From: Selaginella tamariscina
Taxonomy: Eukaryota > Streptophyta > Lycopodiopsida > Selaginellales > Selaginellaceae
Direction of reading: 5' to 3'
Assembly: GCA_003024785.1 (NCBI GenBank)
Contig: PUQB01000150.1
Span: 310,001 to 374,000 of the forward strand
DNA length: 64,000 bases
The position numbers and the translations under genes were made by a program. Of this stretch, positions 51,807 to 62,908 are shown piece after piece; the first letter of the stretch is position 1, and each line of letters starts with the position of its first letter. The notes beneath the pieces are model-generated. The model was not told the origin of the DNA and did no database searches. It saw only the letters and a list, made by a program, of their open reading frames with translations.

Positions 51807-51977
51807 CTTACTTAGGCTAAAATCCCTAAGTCTCTTGTCCACTTGGGCATTAAAGTCTAACCTTAGGGGTCATTGGGGTTGTCCTAGAAGACTTAGTGTT
51901 GCTCACACAAGGTTATGACGTTGGATGGCCGCTTGGCAGCCACGTGTTGCCCTTTGGGTAAAAACTCTAACGAATGG

Positions 51978-52591
51978 TGTTGAATTTGTTGACAAAGTCA
52001 CTTGCTTTGAGAGGGAGCCAACAGATGCCTAGGACTTAAAAAGTGGACTACACTCGCAAACTACCCTTGATGGACCATCCGTATAACAAGGCATTCAAGA
52101 TAAAGGTCATGAACAAGATGTTCAACGAGGCTGCTACCCACTTCAAGAATGACATCATCCCTAAGGGCGACAAAGATTTCAAGCAATGGCTTATGGTAAG
52201 GTGGATGAACTGGATGTTGGAGGGTATATGCCAAGAAACTATGGAGGAAATCACAAAGGACCAAACATACACGAAGGACTTACAAAATCACATGGTGGAC
52301 TTTCTCAATGAGATGCAAAAGAAGGCAAAAGTGGATGACTAGTACCCTTACATCGTAAAGGTATTCGCCATTCCTAAGCGGGCTGAATCAGGTCGCCGAC
52401 AAAATGCTGTTACAGTAAGCCAAATATTATATTCTATGTTGATCTATACTCTCTTTTTTTTAACAGTTTTGAAAAGGAAAATCGGAGGTTTTTGGTTCTT
52501 GCGAAAGACTAGATAAAATCTCGGATTGACAGGGAATTGTAGCATTTTGCTTTCAACCCCAACCTTTATTTGAAGTTTCCTAGCAAAATAA
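51978..52591 (+). pseudogene. Second ParB-like gene, 3' part, resuming after the retrotransposon nest
   Basis: Downstream of the target duplication the frame continues from the split codons (IDEDING before the insertion, VEFVDKVTCFERE after). A stop and a frame change follow near 52028, then a 99-residue frame at 52043-52342 (KLPLMDHPYNKAFKIKV ... MVDFLNEMQKKAKVDD). A plausible intron is 52414-52464 (GTAAGCC ... TTAACAG), and coding-like sequence runs up to 52591, where element D1 starts. No methyltransferase-like domain is seen at this locus. Confidence 0.5.
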
Positions 52592-53135
52592 TGTCAGAGT
52601 AGTCTTTAGCATCATAGGAATATTTAGATATGTTTCTTTCCTTGAGATTTACTACGGGAAAAATACTATAATATATATATATATATGCCAAAAATACCAG
52701 AGTCAAGATAGGAATACGAGAAAAACCGTAATACGAGGAAAACCAACAAAGACAGGATAAGGCCAAGAGATAACTGTAAGGATCAGATCGAAAATAAGGG
52801 TATAAATAGACAAACATACTAGGACTGAAAACGCATCCCTGAGTTATCTAAAAATTGTACTATGTACCTTTGTACGAACATAATATAAGTCTATTCTTGC
52901 TCTCACTGAGGTGATCTATCTTATTTTCTAGCTTTTCTACTGTCTCTCTCCCTTACATACTACACCGGGATCCGCAATACTGCCTGCTATATACCTTACC
53001 ATCCTTACCCTTACCCGACCTTTCTAAAGTCTAATTTCTTCTTTTCTTCTAGTATTTTCCGTCTTTTCCCTTATTACGGGTGGACGGTGGCAACCACTTT
53101 CTTTTTTCTAGCTGTAGAAATTTTTTAGCATAACA
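52592..53135 (+). repeat. Element D1 5' LTR
   Basis: 544 bp from TG to CA, recognised by its position before the primer-binding site and by its TG...CA ends. No second copy exists here, so the left boundary is inferred. It contains GTATAAATAGAC near 52799, a good TATA box. Confidence 0.65.
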
Positions 53136-53679
53136 TTATGGCGACCACAATGGGATGGTTGAATTAGCAGGTAACTAACAAATTGTGTGTAGAAATGTAC
53201 CAGAATGGGTAAACCATTACCCAAAGAAGTATTGGAGTTTGAGGAAAGCTATGACGGAAGAAGAAGTTCGAGGCCTTCAGCAAACTCCAAAGCGAGTACT
53301 TAATCCGATCAGCTCAATTAGCACAAAGACGGAAGAATGCATAGCAGAGGCCTCACGAAAATGGATATGTTGCTTCCATTAGGTGAATGGATGATGATCG
53401 ACGGATTATTGTAGAGAACGTGAGAGATACTTGCGATGACAAGCAGTAATAGAGACCCGAAGAAGAGCGGAAGAACGAGAGGAGCAAAGACATAAGGAAT
53501 AGCTTGAAATGAGAGAAGAAGCGCAATGACAACCAGAGTACAGGGAGTCGGAATGAGAGGAGTACGACAACGAGAGGAGTACGACAACGAGAGTCATGGA
53601 AACAGAGAATATAAGTAATAGTACGACATTATTGGGATTTGCTGACGATTGAGACACCAGAGACAATGGAACAATAACA

Positions 53680-54660
53680 ATTATGGGGAAGGTAATACCT
53701 TCTACCTTTTGCGGACTGGAGCATGATGACACAAACCGTCATATACAACAATTTGAGAAAGCATGTGAAGCCAATGAAATTACGGATGAACAAGAGAAAC
53801 TTTGAATATTTCCTTTTATGCTCAAGGGTGATGCAAGTGATTGGTTTTATGAGAACACAATTACAGTGGATAAATATGACACACTTCTTACAATGTTCAG
53901 AAATTATTATGCTCAAAGATATTGCAAGTGAGATCCAACAGTCCAATTACAAGAATTACGACAAGGACCCACGAAGGCTGTGGAAGATTATACCCGGAGA
54001 TTCCGACGTATATACAATCGATGTGAAATGGGAAATATTAGTGACAAATTAGCAAGGAAATGGTATGTCAACGGATTACGCAAAAGTTTGCAATTACAAG
54101 TTCGGTTGGCAAGACCACACGACCTGAGGGATGCTATAAGGGAGGCAGAACAAATTGAAATGCTGATACCACCACATTATACGGACGGTGAAGATCACGA
54201 AGAGCGGAAATCACATAGGAGAGAAGCAGAAGTACGAGTATGACCCGTACGGTCACTTGTACCACTTGTAAGAATGAAGGACATAGTGCTTCGAAATGTA
54301 GAGTACCGAAATATCAATTGTGTGGAGGAATGGGACACGAAGCAAGGCAATGCCAAAGTACGGGATACAAACCAATCGTTGGGCATGCTGAGGGCTATCC
54401 GCCACCCAAATGGGATACAACACAAAATACTAACCAGTTTGAATATCCACAAAGACAGTATAATGGGGAACAAAGAAACGGGAAGGTAGAAGATACCCTC
54501 ACAATCCAGGAGCGTATTACCATCAGGATAACAAGGAAGAGATACTGCGGAGAGAGAACAACCTTTAAGGCCATTGTTGCCAAGAGAACAACCTCTATTA
54601 CTAGCGCTCCCACAGGCAGGACCACTACCATTACTAGCACCACCAAACCCGCGTGGAGGA
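53680..54660 (+). CDS. Element D1 Gag and zinc knuckles, frame-shifted
   Basis: Capsid-type sequence begins near 53700. Diagnostic parts are MLKGDASDWFYENTI-like residues near 53820, then VEDYTRRFRRIYNRCEMG and KWYVNGLRKSLQLQVRLARP (53980-54243). The following frame carries CTTCKNEGHSASKC and CGGMGHEARQC, two CCHC knuckles. A third knuckle-like CYTCGKWGHYSPEC lies near 54740-54785. Confidence 0.82.
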
Positions 54661-54959
54661 AATCCTAATGTTACATGCTTTAAGTGTGGAGAGAAGAGCC
54701 ATTACTCTACGGAATAGACAAGAATACGAAGTATACGATGTTATACATGCGGAAAATGGGGTCATTACTCACCAGAATGCCCAAATCGCGAATATAATCC
54801 AGAGATACCACCACAAGAACCGTCAACACGGAGAATAGAAGTTCAGCCAACCAAGAATCGGAGGAGCAAAATCACGAGCATGAACACCTCAAATGGGAAG
54901 ATGACTTTGAATTACCCTCTACGGAAACCTATGCCGTAACACGAAGTAAGCAAGTACGA

Positions 54960-55600
54960 ATGGAGTCAAGTAAAGAAGAACCAATCCGAAAGAATTGGGA
55001 GAAAGAGAAAGCCACGGTACAAAGAGTGTCAGATCAGATCCAGAAAATACAGCAAGAAGAAAAGACAAATCCTATACCACATGACATAGTGGAGCAATCC
55101 GTGGGATCCACATCAACACTTCCACTTGGAGACTGGATTGTAGCTGTGATATTACAACAACTAGTGCAATTGAATATAGGGGAGTTACTCACACTTGCCC
55201 CATTTCTACGTACACAGATAACTACAGTATTGGAAACAAGCCAGAACCAACAAGGGGCAATGGGAGTCAAAGTGAATACGGCAGAAGTCCAAACAGATAG
55301 GAAGGATTGGGATGAGGAGGTACCAATGATCACAGCACATATTGGCAAGAACAATATCTAGAATATACCCATAGATGGAGGATTAGGAGTCAACATAATT
55401 GAAGAAGAAGCTTGCAAGAAACTAGGTTTGGGACCATTAGAAGCCGCACCGTTCTTAGTACGGATGGCAGATCAAAGAAAAGTACGACATGTGGATATAA
55501 TTAGATCAGTCTGTGTTGAAATTGCAGGAATTAAGTACAAGGTGTCCTTAGTCGTATTATGGATTGTACAGACCAACAAACCTTACTAGATTCTGCTGGG
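54960..55600 (+). CDS. Element D1 protease region
   Basis: After a Glu/Lys-rich linker (frame 54960-55361) the protease-like segment reads IDGGLGVNIIEEEACKKLGL near 55372-55430, then VRMADQRKVRH. Asp-Gly-Gly replaces the usual Asp-Thr/Ser-Gly. Element D2 has the same variant, so it is a lineage feature rather than decay. Confidence 0.7.
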
Positions 55601-55679
55601 ATGACCCTGGCTACGAGATGCAAATGTAAGACATGATTGGGAACACGATGAAATGGTGTTGTACAAAAATGGACAAGAA

Positions 55680-57045
55680 GCTGTCATTTAGACTCAACAA
55701 AAGAGGCAAATTGAATGACCGACTTGACCCCTAGGGACAGAGGATTATGACTGGCAATACGGCCTGAATACGGAGGAGGAAAGAGTGTTTTTCGACAACA
55801 ATCCGAAATTGGTGAAAATTGTGCAAGCAGATTTATATCAAATGACACCAAAAAAAGGGAACCATGACAATAAGGAGAGCCATAAAGATGAGAGTATGAG
55901 GAACAATGAGGATGAGAATACGAATACCAAAAATGCACCACAACAACACATGGAGATCCTTGGATTAACTGATAAGTTTAAGCAACCAATGGAACAGCAT
56001 TTGAAATTTGAAACGGAATGCGAGCAAATCACACACACCAAACAGCTTACGAGTAACGAAAAGACGGAGGAAGTAGAAATTAAAACCAGTGAGCAAGGAC
56101 CTCATAGTACAGATAGCGGTGGATCTAGAGCCGGATTACCAAATGAAATTGGTAGATGTATTATGATAAAATGCGGATGTGTTGCATGGAGTTATGAAGA
56201 CCTGAAAGGAGTTCCACCATCCATATGTACCCATAAGATAGAATTACTACCTCAAGCAATACCTAGAAAACAGCAAGCTTATCGCATGAATCCCACGTTT
56301 CTAGCTAAAGTCAAGGAAGAAGTGGACAAACTAATAAGGGCTGGGTTCATATATCCAATTGAGAAGGCGCAATGGTTATCACTAATTGTCGTAGTACCAA
56401 AGAAGAACAGGAAATTACGGATATGTGTCAACTAAAAAATTGAATGATGTAACTAAGCGGGATACATACCCAATACCCTTCATAGAGGAATTGTTGGTCA
56501 CAGTAGCAGGACATGACATGTACTCCTTCTTGGATGGATTTTCAGGATACAACTAGATTCAAGTTGAAGAAGCAGATCAACCCAAGACCGCATTCATTAG
56601 TCCACGAGGAGCTTATGCGTACCGCATCATGCCATTTGGGTTGTGCAACGCACCATTTACTTTTCAATATTTGGTTAGTGAGACATTCCGAGACTATCTG
56701 ACAATGTTTATGAAGGTTTTCTTAAACGATTTCAGTATTTATGGATCAAAAGAGAACCATTTAGAGTGTTTGACAAAATGTTTTGAAAAGTGTCAATTGA
56801 ACAATATAGCTCTCAATCCGGAGAAGTGTGTATTTTGCATAAAATCAGGAGTACTACTCGGACACATCGTATGTAAGAACAGGATAATGGTGGATCAAGA
56901 TAGAGTAAAAGTGATACAGATGGTGGAAGCGCCTACAGATATCAGAGGAATACAACGGCTACTTGGCAAAATGGGGTATCATCAACGGTTCATTAGAAAT
57001 TATGCAGCAATAGCGAAACCCTTGATGATGTTGTTGAGGAAATGA
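55680..57045 (+). CDS. Element D1 reverse transcriptase
   Basis: A linker (EDYDWQYGLNTEEE near 55742) precedes RT. RT motifs are VKEEVDKLIRAGFIYPIEKA, LRICVN, then after a frame break MYSFLDGFSGYN and [15 protein letters not shown]. The catalytic box reads FLND (about 56720-56731) where Y/F-x-D-D is expected, so the enzyme is dead as read. A TAG at 56554 replaces the Gln of GYNQIQV. NPEKCVF and GIQRLLGKMGYHQRFI follow. Confidence 0.85.
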
Positions 57046-57049
57046 CAGC

Positions 57050-57445
57050 CATTTGAATGGAACCAGGAATGCGAGAAAAAGTTTTCAAACATTGAAGACC
57101 GCCTTAACAAAAGCACCCATATTAGTCAGTTCGAATTGAACGCAGGAGTTTCATGTATAGGTGGACGCATCGTATTACGCTGTTGGATGTATATTGACAC
57201 AAATACAAGACAGCAAGGATCGACCATTATATTATGGAGATTAGCACCCAAAGAAAATTACACAACTATGGAGAAAGAAGCATTGGGGATGGTATATGCA
57301 ACAAAGAAGTTTCGACACTATTTACTTGCAAATAAGGTAAAATTTATTATGGATCATCATGCCCTTATTTATTGAGCAAGATGAAACTCGAAGGAAGGCT
57401 AGTACAATGGTTCTTGTCGTTACAAGAATTTGATTTTTAAATTAT
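57050..57445 (+). CDS. Element D1 RNase H remnant
   Basis: Frames near 57160-57375 hold the ENYTTMEKEALGMVYATKKF and HYLLANKVKFIMDHHAL motifs of the retroelement RNase H region. EFDF and IIHK follow, with a stop (57438) between them. Confidence 0.8.
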
Positions 57446-57487
57446 TCATAAACCGGAGAAACTCCATCAACAAGCAGATTATCTAAA

Positions 57488-57812
57488 CCACAATGTTTAA
57501 GGGTATAATATACACAGGATATATGCATAAATACACTTCATATATTGTCAAGATTAGGATCTTTAGCAGTTTAATTACAAGAATGTGAGACGTTGGATAT
57601 TAAAATCAACGGTCCAGATCGTGTTAACAGGATTAAGACACAATGTTTAAGGGTATAATATACACAGGATATATGCAAAATACACTTCATATATTGTCAA
57701 GATCAGGATCTTTAGCAGTGTTCACTTCCTTTGCTAAAGTGTATTTATAAATATATCCTGTGTATACCTGTGCATAAATACACTTCATATATTGTCAAGA
57801 TCAGGATCCTCA
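57488..57812 (+). repeat. Left array of about 150-bp repeat units
   Basis: One full unit at about 57496-57645 (TTTAAGGGTATAATATACAC ... AGGATTAAGACACAATG) is followed by two truncated units at 57646-57722 and 57745-57815. Each contains ATACACTTCATATATTGTCA and, when complete, CAACGGTCCAGATCGTG. The same units occur three times in reverse orientation at 62486-62908. Confidence 0.85.
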
Positions 57813-57923
57813 CAGCAACGTATGTACACAACAGACTCCCAACAATCACTGTGAGTAATAGGACACCCGAGGAGGTCTGGACATGGCACAAACCAGATGT
57901 AAGCCACTTTAGGGTATAGTGTG
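57812..57923 (+). mobile_element. Copia integrase fragment
   Basis: The frame reads TYVHNRLPTITVSNRTPEEV, then KPDVSHFRV, a pattern typical of the end of the Ty1/Copia integrase core (NR-P ... TPEE-W ... KP-VSH-RV). Only about 110 bp remain, ending at element D2. It is unrelated to the Gypsy elements around it. Confidence 0.75.
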
Positions 57924-58634
57924 TGTTAAAGGTAAAATATTAGGAGCATAGGACATCCTACTGTGGAGAGAATAAGGGTAGGAAGGTCCGTAGTAAGCAT
58001 GGAAGGAAAGGCTGTGAAGGAGGAAAATCCTTACTGAGAGGAAAAGGTGCGTAAGGAAAAGGAAGGAAAGGCTGAATCCTTACCGAGAGGAAAAGGTGAG
58101 TAAGGAAAAGGAAGGAAAGGTTGTGAAGGAGTAAAATCCTTACCGAGAGGAAAAGGAAAAGGAAAAGGAAAAGGAAATCTCGTAAAGGAAAAGGATGATG
58201 TGGCGAGAGGAAGGGTAGTTAAGGAGTAGTTAGGGCAAAGGAGAAGGGGTCTCCGGAAGGGTCTCAACAGGAAGTTCTAACAGGAGAAGGGGTCTCCATT
58301 TGAAGTTTTAGCAGGAGATAAAGGTTCTCTACACTTTGTCTTTTGTATTCATGTTAGTAATGAAAGGTGCATATTAGAGAATCTTGTGTGTGGTATGTTT
58401 ACTCTCAATGAATGGATATAACAAGGCAATAGCCAAAATCCGTTCTTGCCCTTGACTTTGGAGACCAGTCATAGTGGCACTGGGAGAAGTCTGATATATA
58501 TACAGATATATTGAGAGTTGAGAAAGGAAAGGGTGTAGCCTTTCCTGTAAGTTGTATGAAAGGTTTCCTGTCTGCGTGAAGGAAACAGGTTAAATAGGAA
58601 AAGGTGAGGCAGAGAGCCCTTTTCTTGTTTAACA
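57924..58634 (+). repeat. Element D2 5' LTR
   Basis: Contains three imperfect purine-rich subrepeats of about 50-60 bp at roughly 58000-58165 (each with AATCCTTACCGAGAGGAAAA or a variant), then GGAAAA runs. Confidence 0.92.
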
Positions 58635-59023
58635 ATTGGCGACCACGGAGGGATTTCGCCATTGCAGTGTTAGTATTCATTGAGAAAAGAGGCTAAAAAG
58701 ATAAAATTCTCATTCTGAAAAAGGCTCAGAAGGTGTAGAGCCGGATGTGTAAAGGAGAAGGAATGAATGGAACCGTGGAGGAACCATCGTCCTGATTCAG
58801 CCTTAGCTGATCAAAGGAACCAAAGGCAGGCCAATAGAGTGGCTGCCCAACAGCAACCTGAAACTGACGAAAAATAGATGTCAAAATATCCTTGGCAAGA
58901 TAGTAGAGGATATTGCAGAAACAATATAGAAATCTGAGGCTGATCCAGAGAATTGGAGGCAATATCAAACAGCTGGTTTAGAGGAAACAGTGAGAGGAGG
59001 AGTGCCTGTTTCATATACCGAGA

Positions 59024-59903
59024 TTGCAAGGAGAAGGATCTCCTGAGAACTCCCGAAGAGGAAGGGAGGAAGGTGTAAGAGGAAATACACCAGAGCAAAA
59101 GATTATTACAAATATGGCACTTTTTCCGGGAATGTTTGGGGGTACGGTGATGTATCCCACATTCTCTGCAGGAAAGAAAGAAAATCCGAAAAGGCACTTA
59201 CAACAGTTTGAAGAGGTAGTAAAACTGTATAAGGTGACGGATGCAGAAAGGCTGCTTATATTTTCCACATACATTGAAAGGAAATGCCTCTGACTGGTAT
59301 TTGATTTAGAAAAGGAAGTCAAAGAGAATTATCAGAAGGTTACTAATGCATTTAAGGAATATTTCAGAAAGGAGGAATTGCCGGAGGAACATTTAGAGAA
59401 GTTAAGGACTATCCTTCAAGGCAAAACAGAAAAGATAGATGAATATACACACCGTTTTAAGAAACATGAGAAAAAGTGTAAAGCATATGTGAAGATGGAT
59501 GCCTTATTGCAATGGTATAAGCAAGGGTTGCTAAAACCATATAGAGATCTAGCACTTACTATCAATGAAAAGGATAGAGAGGATCTCGTTAATCAATTAA
59601 AAATATATGAGAAGAAGAGAAGGCAGATAGAAAAGATTTCAGAAGGAAAGCTGAAAGTATATGAAAGAAAGGAGAATCCTTGATGAAGAGGAAGAGGAAG
59701 CTGATGTAGTAAAAGTTCGAAAATATCCTATAGATGAGAAAGCATTGGCTCAAATGATGAAAACTTTAAAAGGAATGACAGTTAAAGAGGAGTTAAAGGA
59801 AAAAGTATGGTGTACTAAATGTAATAATTCTGGTCATACGGTAAGGAATGTAGACTGCAATTGCTACATGCCAGATATGCGGAAAGGAAGGACATGTGGC
59901 TAG
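59024..59903 (+). CDS. Element D2 Gag, frame-shifted
   Basis: Frame 59024-59293 carries RHLQQFEEVVKLYKVTDAER. Frame 59378-59683 carries LRTILQGKTEKIDEYTHRFK and WYKQGLLKPYRDLALTI. Frame 59661-59903 ends in a zinc knuckle CTKCNNSGHTV. A second knuckle CYTCGETGHILG lies at about 60337-60375 after a Tyr/Arg/Asn-rich stretch. Several frame breaks separate the parts. Confidence 0.82.
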
Positions 59904-60861
59904 GAACTGTAAACATTTCCTAAATCAGAATGTGGCTAGTATAGAGAGAGAAAGGAGAATGGATGAACGTCCACCTCCTAGAAGGTTCCCACCTTAATAG
60001 GAACCGTGGCAATGAGGAATGATAATGTGTTCCTTATGAGAACATGAACAATATATATGGCAGAAGGAATGAAGTTCCTTATCAGAATAGGAACAGTGGA
60101 TATTATGACCGAAGGAATGATAATCCTTACGAAATTAGAGAGGAAAGTTATTATGCAGGAAGAAATGGTCCATATAAGGTGTGGCAGAATGATAGACCTT
60201 ATCCTGAAAGAAATGATAGGCAATATAGAGGAGAGGAAAGACCATATCAAGGTCAAAGAGGCAGAAATGATTCCTATAAACAAGGAAATGATAAACAAGG
60301 ATTGCAGGGTAGGAATTTTCCTTCCCAGGTTTGTTATACATGTGGTGAAACAGGACATATTCTAGGGAATGTCCTAGGCGGAAGGTACAACCTCCTACTT
60401 CCACCAAACGACTAATGTGCAGCCTACAACACGGCTTATTCAAATAGAGGAGGAAAAGATGAGTATCCACCCGTGTAAGGGCAGTTATAGCTCTTCAAGA
60501 GAAGAAGAAGGAATCCTCTTGTTATGGAGAAGGTGAGGTAGTTACTACTCCTAACAAGAAGGAGAGCTTGTTACAGGAAAATGTAAGAGCAGGAGCAGGA
60601 TTCTGACCAGAAAGGTCAGACTGATAACGAATCAGAAGGTATAGACTAAAGGTGATATAGATAAAGGTGAACAAAGTTTTTCATTATTACCATTACATGA
60701 TAAAACAATGGACTCCATGTATCACCAAGCTATAAATCAGGAGATAAAGATTACGCTTGGACAATTGATAAAGGTAGCCCTTATTAAGAAACCAGATATT
60801 AAATGCATTAAGTTTAGTTCAGCAAACATCACCTTCACGTGAAGGATATACAGTTTGTAAA

Positions 60862-61263
60862 ATGGATAAGGAAGTACTGTATGAAGGTGATTATGATGGA
60901 CATGTTCCTTGCATCACAGTATATGTGGGAAGGAATAAGTTAAAGAGAGTATTAATAGATGGAGGTTCAGGTGTGAATTTTATTGAAGAAGGAGAATGTA
61001 AAAGGATGGGTTTAGGACCTATCCAACCGGCTCCATTTAACCTTAAAATGGCTGATCAACGAAGTGTAAGGTCATTAAGCATAATGAGAGGAGTCACTAT
61101 CATAGTAAAAGGATTCAAATATAGGATATCCTTGCTTGTCCTACAAAAAGAAGAAAAGGATACTGTTTATACTATGTTCTTAGCCAGACTATGGATTAAG
61201 TCTGATAAGGTTATTCAGAATGGAAGAACAGGAAAGATGATGGTAAAAGAAAAAAACCAATGA
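60862..61263 (+). CDS. Element D2 protease
   Basis: A clean 133-codon frame with CITVYVGRNKLKRVLIDGG (active-site Asp at about 60958), VNFIEEGECKRMGLG and KMADQRSVRSLS. The active site is D-G-G, as in D1. No polymerase follows. Confidence 0.8.
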   Translation: MDKEVLYEGDYDGHVPCITVYVGRNKLKRVLIDGGSGVNFIEEGECKRMGLGPIQPAPFNLKMADQRSVRSLSIMRGVTIIVKGFKYRISLLVLQKEEKDTVYTMFLARLWIKSDKVIQNGRTGKMMVKEKNQ

Positions 61264-61729
61264 TCTATAATCATACTAAAAGGTATGTTAAAAAGGAAAT
61301 CCGACCTCTTGTTTTAGAAGGATATGATTGGTTTAATGGGCTAGATGATCAGGAAGAAGTAGAAATCCTGAAAACATATCCTAATTTAAAGGTCTTAACA
61401 TATATTGACCTTCACGTAGTGCTGAAAGGAAAGAAAACTGTTCAGCAGAAGGAAAACGACAGACCTGAATTACAGAAAAGTTTTATAAGGCAATCCTGTA
61501 TAAGATTGATTTGCAGGAACAACCTTCAGAGTATACATATGTGTATACCACAGATCCTTTAAAGCAAGTGAATATAAACACAGAAAAGAAGCCAAAGGAA
61601 CAGGAAGGAAAAACTATTCAGGAACAGGAAGAGAAACCAAATCCTGATCCTAAGGAACAAGATGCAGAAAATCAAGTGCTGCAACTTAAGTACCATGAAG
61701 ATAAACATCCAAAGGAAGGAGTAGGATAG
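61260..61729 (+). CDS. Element D2 post-protease linker and Lys/Glu-rich tail
   Basis: LEGYDWFNGLDDQEEVEILK (about 61314-61375) matches the protease-RT linker of D1 (EDYDWQYGLNTEEE). After it the frame shifts and becomes Lys/Glu/Gln-rich, ending at 61729 just before the polypurine tract. So the RT-RNase H-integrase block is missing after the linker. Confidence 0.65.
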
Positions 61730-61766
61730 TTGCCGTGAGGACACAGCAACAAATAAGGAGGGGCAG

Positions 61767-62474
61767 TGTTAAAGGTAAAATATTAGGAGCATAGGACATC
61801 CTACTGGAGAGAATAAGGGTAGGAAGAAGTCCGTAGTAAGCATGGAAGGAAAGGCTGTGAAGGAGGAAAATCCTTACCGAGAGGAAAAGGTGCGTAAGGA
61901 AAAGGAAAGGAAAGGCTGAATCCTTACCGAGAGGAAAAGGTGAGTAAGGAAAAGGAAAGAAAGGTTGTGAAGGAGTAAAATCCTTACCGAGAGGAAAAAG
62001 GAAAAGGAAAAGGAAAAGGAAATCTCGTAAAGGAAAAGGATGATGTGGCGAGAGGAAGGGTAGTTAAGGAGTAGTTAGGGCAAAGGAGAAGGGGTCTCCA
62101 AAGGGTCTCAACAGGAAGTTCTAACAGGAGAAGGGTCTCCATTTGAAGTTTAGCAGGAGATAAAGGTTCTCTACACTTTGTCTTTTGTATTCATGTTAGT
62201 AATGAAAGGTGCATATTAGAGAAATCTTGTGTGTGTGTGTATGTTTACTCTCAATGAATGGATAACAAGGCAATAGCCAAAATCCGTTCTTGCCCTTGAC
62301 TTGGAGACCAGTCATAGTGGCACTGGGAGAAGTCTGATATATATACAGATATATTGAGATTGAGAAAGGAAAGGGTGTAGCCTTTCCTGTTAAGTTGTAT
62401 GAAAGTTTTCCTGCGTGTGAAGGAAACAGGTTAAATAGGAAAAGGTGAGGCAGAGAGCTTTTTCCTGCTTAACA
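61767..62474 (+). repeat. Element D2 3' LTR
   Basis: Partner of 57924-58634 with the same purine-rich subrepeats (about 61845-62015). The two LTRs differ by a modest number of substitutions and short indels. Confidence 0.92.
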
Positions 62475-62908
62475 GTGTGTTCACTTCCTTTGCTAAAGAT
62501 CATGATCTTGACAATATATGAAGTGTATTTATGCATATATCCTGTGTATATTATACCCTTAAACATTGTGTCTTAATCCTGTTAACACGATCTGGACCGT
62601 TGATTTTAATATCCAACGTCTCACATTCTCGTAATTAAACTGCTAAAGATCCTGATCTTGACAATATATGAAGTGTATTTATGCATATATCCTGTGTATT
62701 TATACCTTAAACATTGTCCTGTTAACACGATCTGGACCATCGATTTTAATATCCAACGTCTAGCATTCTAGTAATTAAACTACTAAATGAAGTGTATTTA
62801 TGCATATATCCTGTGTATATTATACCCTTAAACATTGTGTCTTAATCCTGTTAACACGATCTGGACCGTTGATTTTAATATCCAACGTCTGGCATTCTCG
62901 TAATTATG
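62475..62908 (-). repeat. Right array of about 150-bp repeat units, inverted relative to the left array
   Basis: Three units at about 62486-62640, 62641-62780 and 62781-62908, each the reverse complement of the left-array unit. Together with 57488-57812 they form a large terminal inverted repeat around the Copia scrap and D2. Confidence 0.85.

Larger units (their letters stand above)
30200..51972 (+). mobile_element. Element B: LARD-like non-autonomous LTR retrotransposon, carrying nested elements A and C
   Basis: The 5' LTR is 30200-31987 (TGTCATAG ... CTCTAACA). The 3' LTR is 35599-37317 plus 51812-51972, split by element A. The target duplication is AACGG (30195-30199) against AATGG (51973-51977), with one transition. 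A tRNA-iMet-type primer site (TGGTATTAGAGC) starts near 31990, and the polypurine tract AAGATGGAGGGAG sits just before 35599. The internal 3.6 kb has no gag or pol frame. Without its passengers B is about 7.3 kb. Its leader and last 350 bp are homologous to those of A and C. Confidence 0.88.
52592..57490 (+). mobile_element. Element D1: Ty3/Gypsy element truncated at the 3' end
   Basis: The 5' LTR 52592-53135 (TGTCAGAG ... GCATAACA) is followed by a TGGCGACCAC primer site, different from the iMet-type site of A-C. Gag, zinc knuckles, protease, RT and RNase H follow. The sequence stops just after RNase H at about 57490, where the inverted repeat array begins. No integrase and no 3' LTR are found in the window. 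Many nonsense and frameshift changes are present. Confidence 0.85.
57924..62474 (+). mobile_element. Element D2: complete non-autonomous Gypsy-type element with gag and protease only
   Basis: LTRs 57924-58634 (711 bp) and 61767-62474 (708 bp), TGTTAAAGG to TTAACA, with a perfect 5-bp duplication GTGTG (57919-57923 and 62475-62479). Primer site TGGCGACCAC at about 58637; polypurine tract AAATAAGGAGGGGCAG before 61767. The 3.1-kb interior has Gag, one or two zinc knuckles and protease, and nothing resembling RT, RNase H or integrase. The primer site and the protease match the D1 lineage, which could have supplied enzymes in trans. Confidence 0.9.

Noticed and set aside
57924..62474. D2 as a decayed autonomous element
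   Set aside because: Its ends, LTR pair and target duplication are intact and the interior is too short to have held RT-RNase H-integrase; the linker runs directly toward the polypurine tract.
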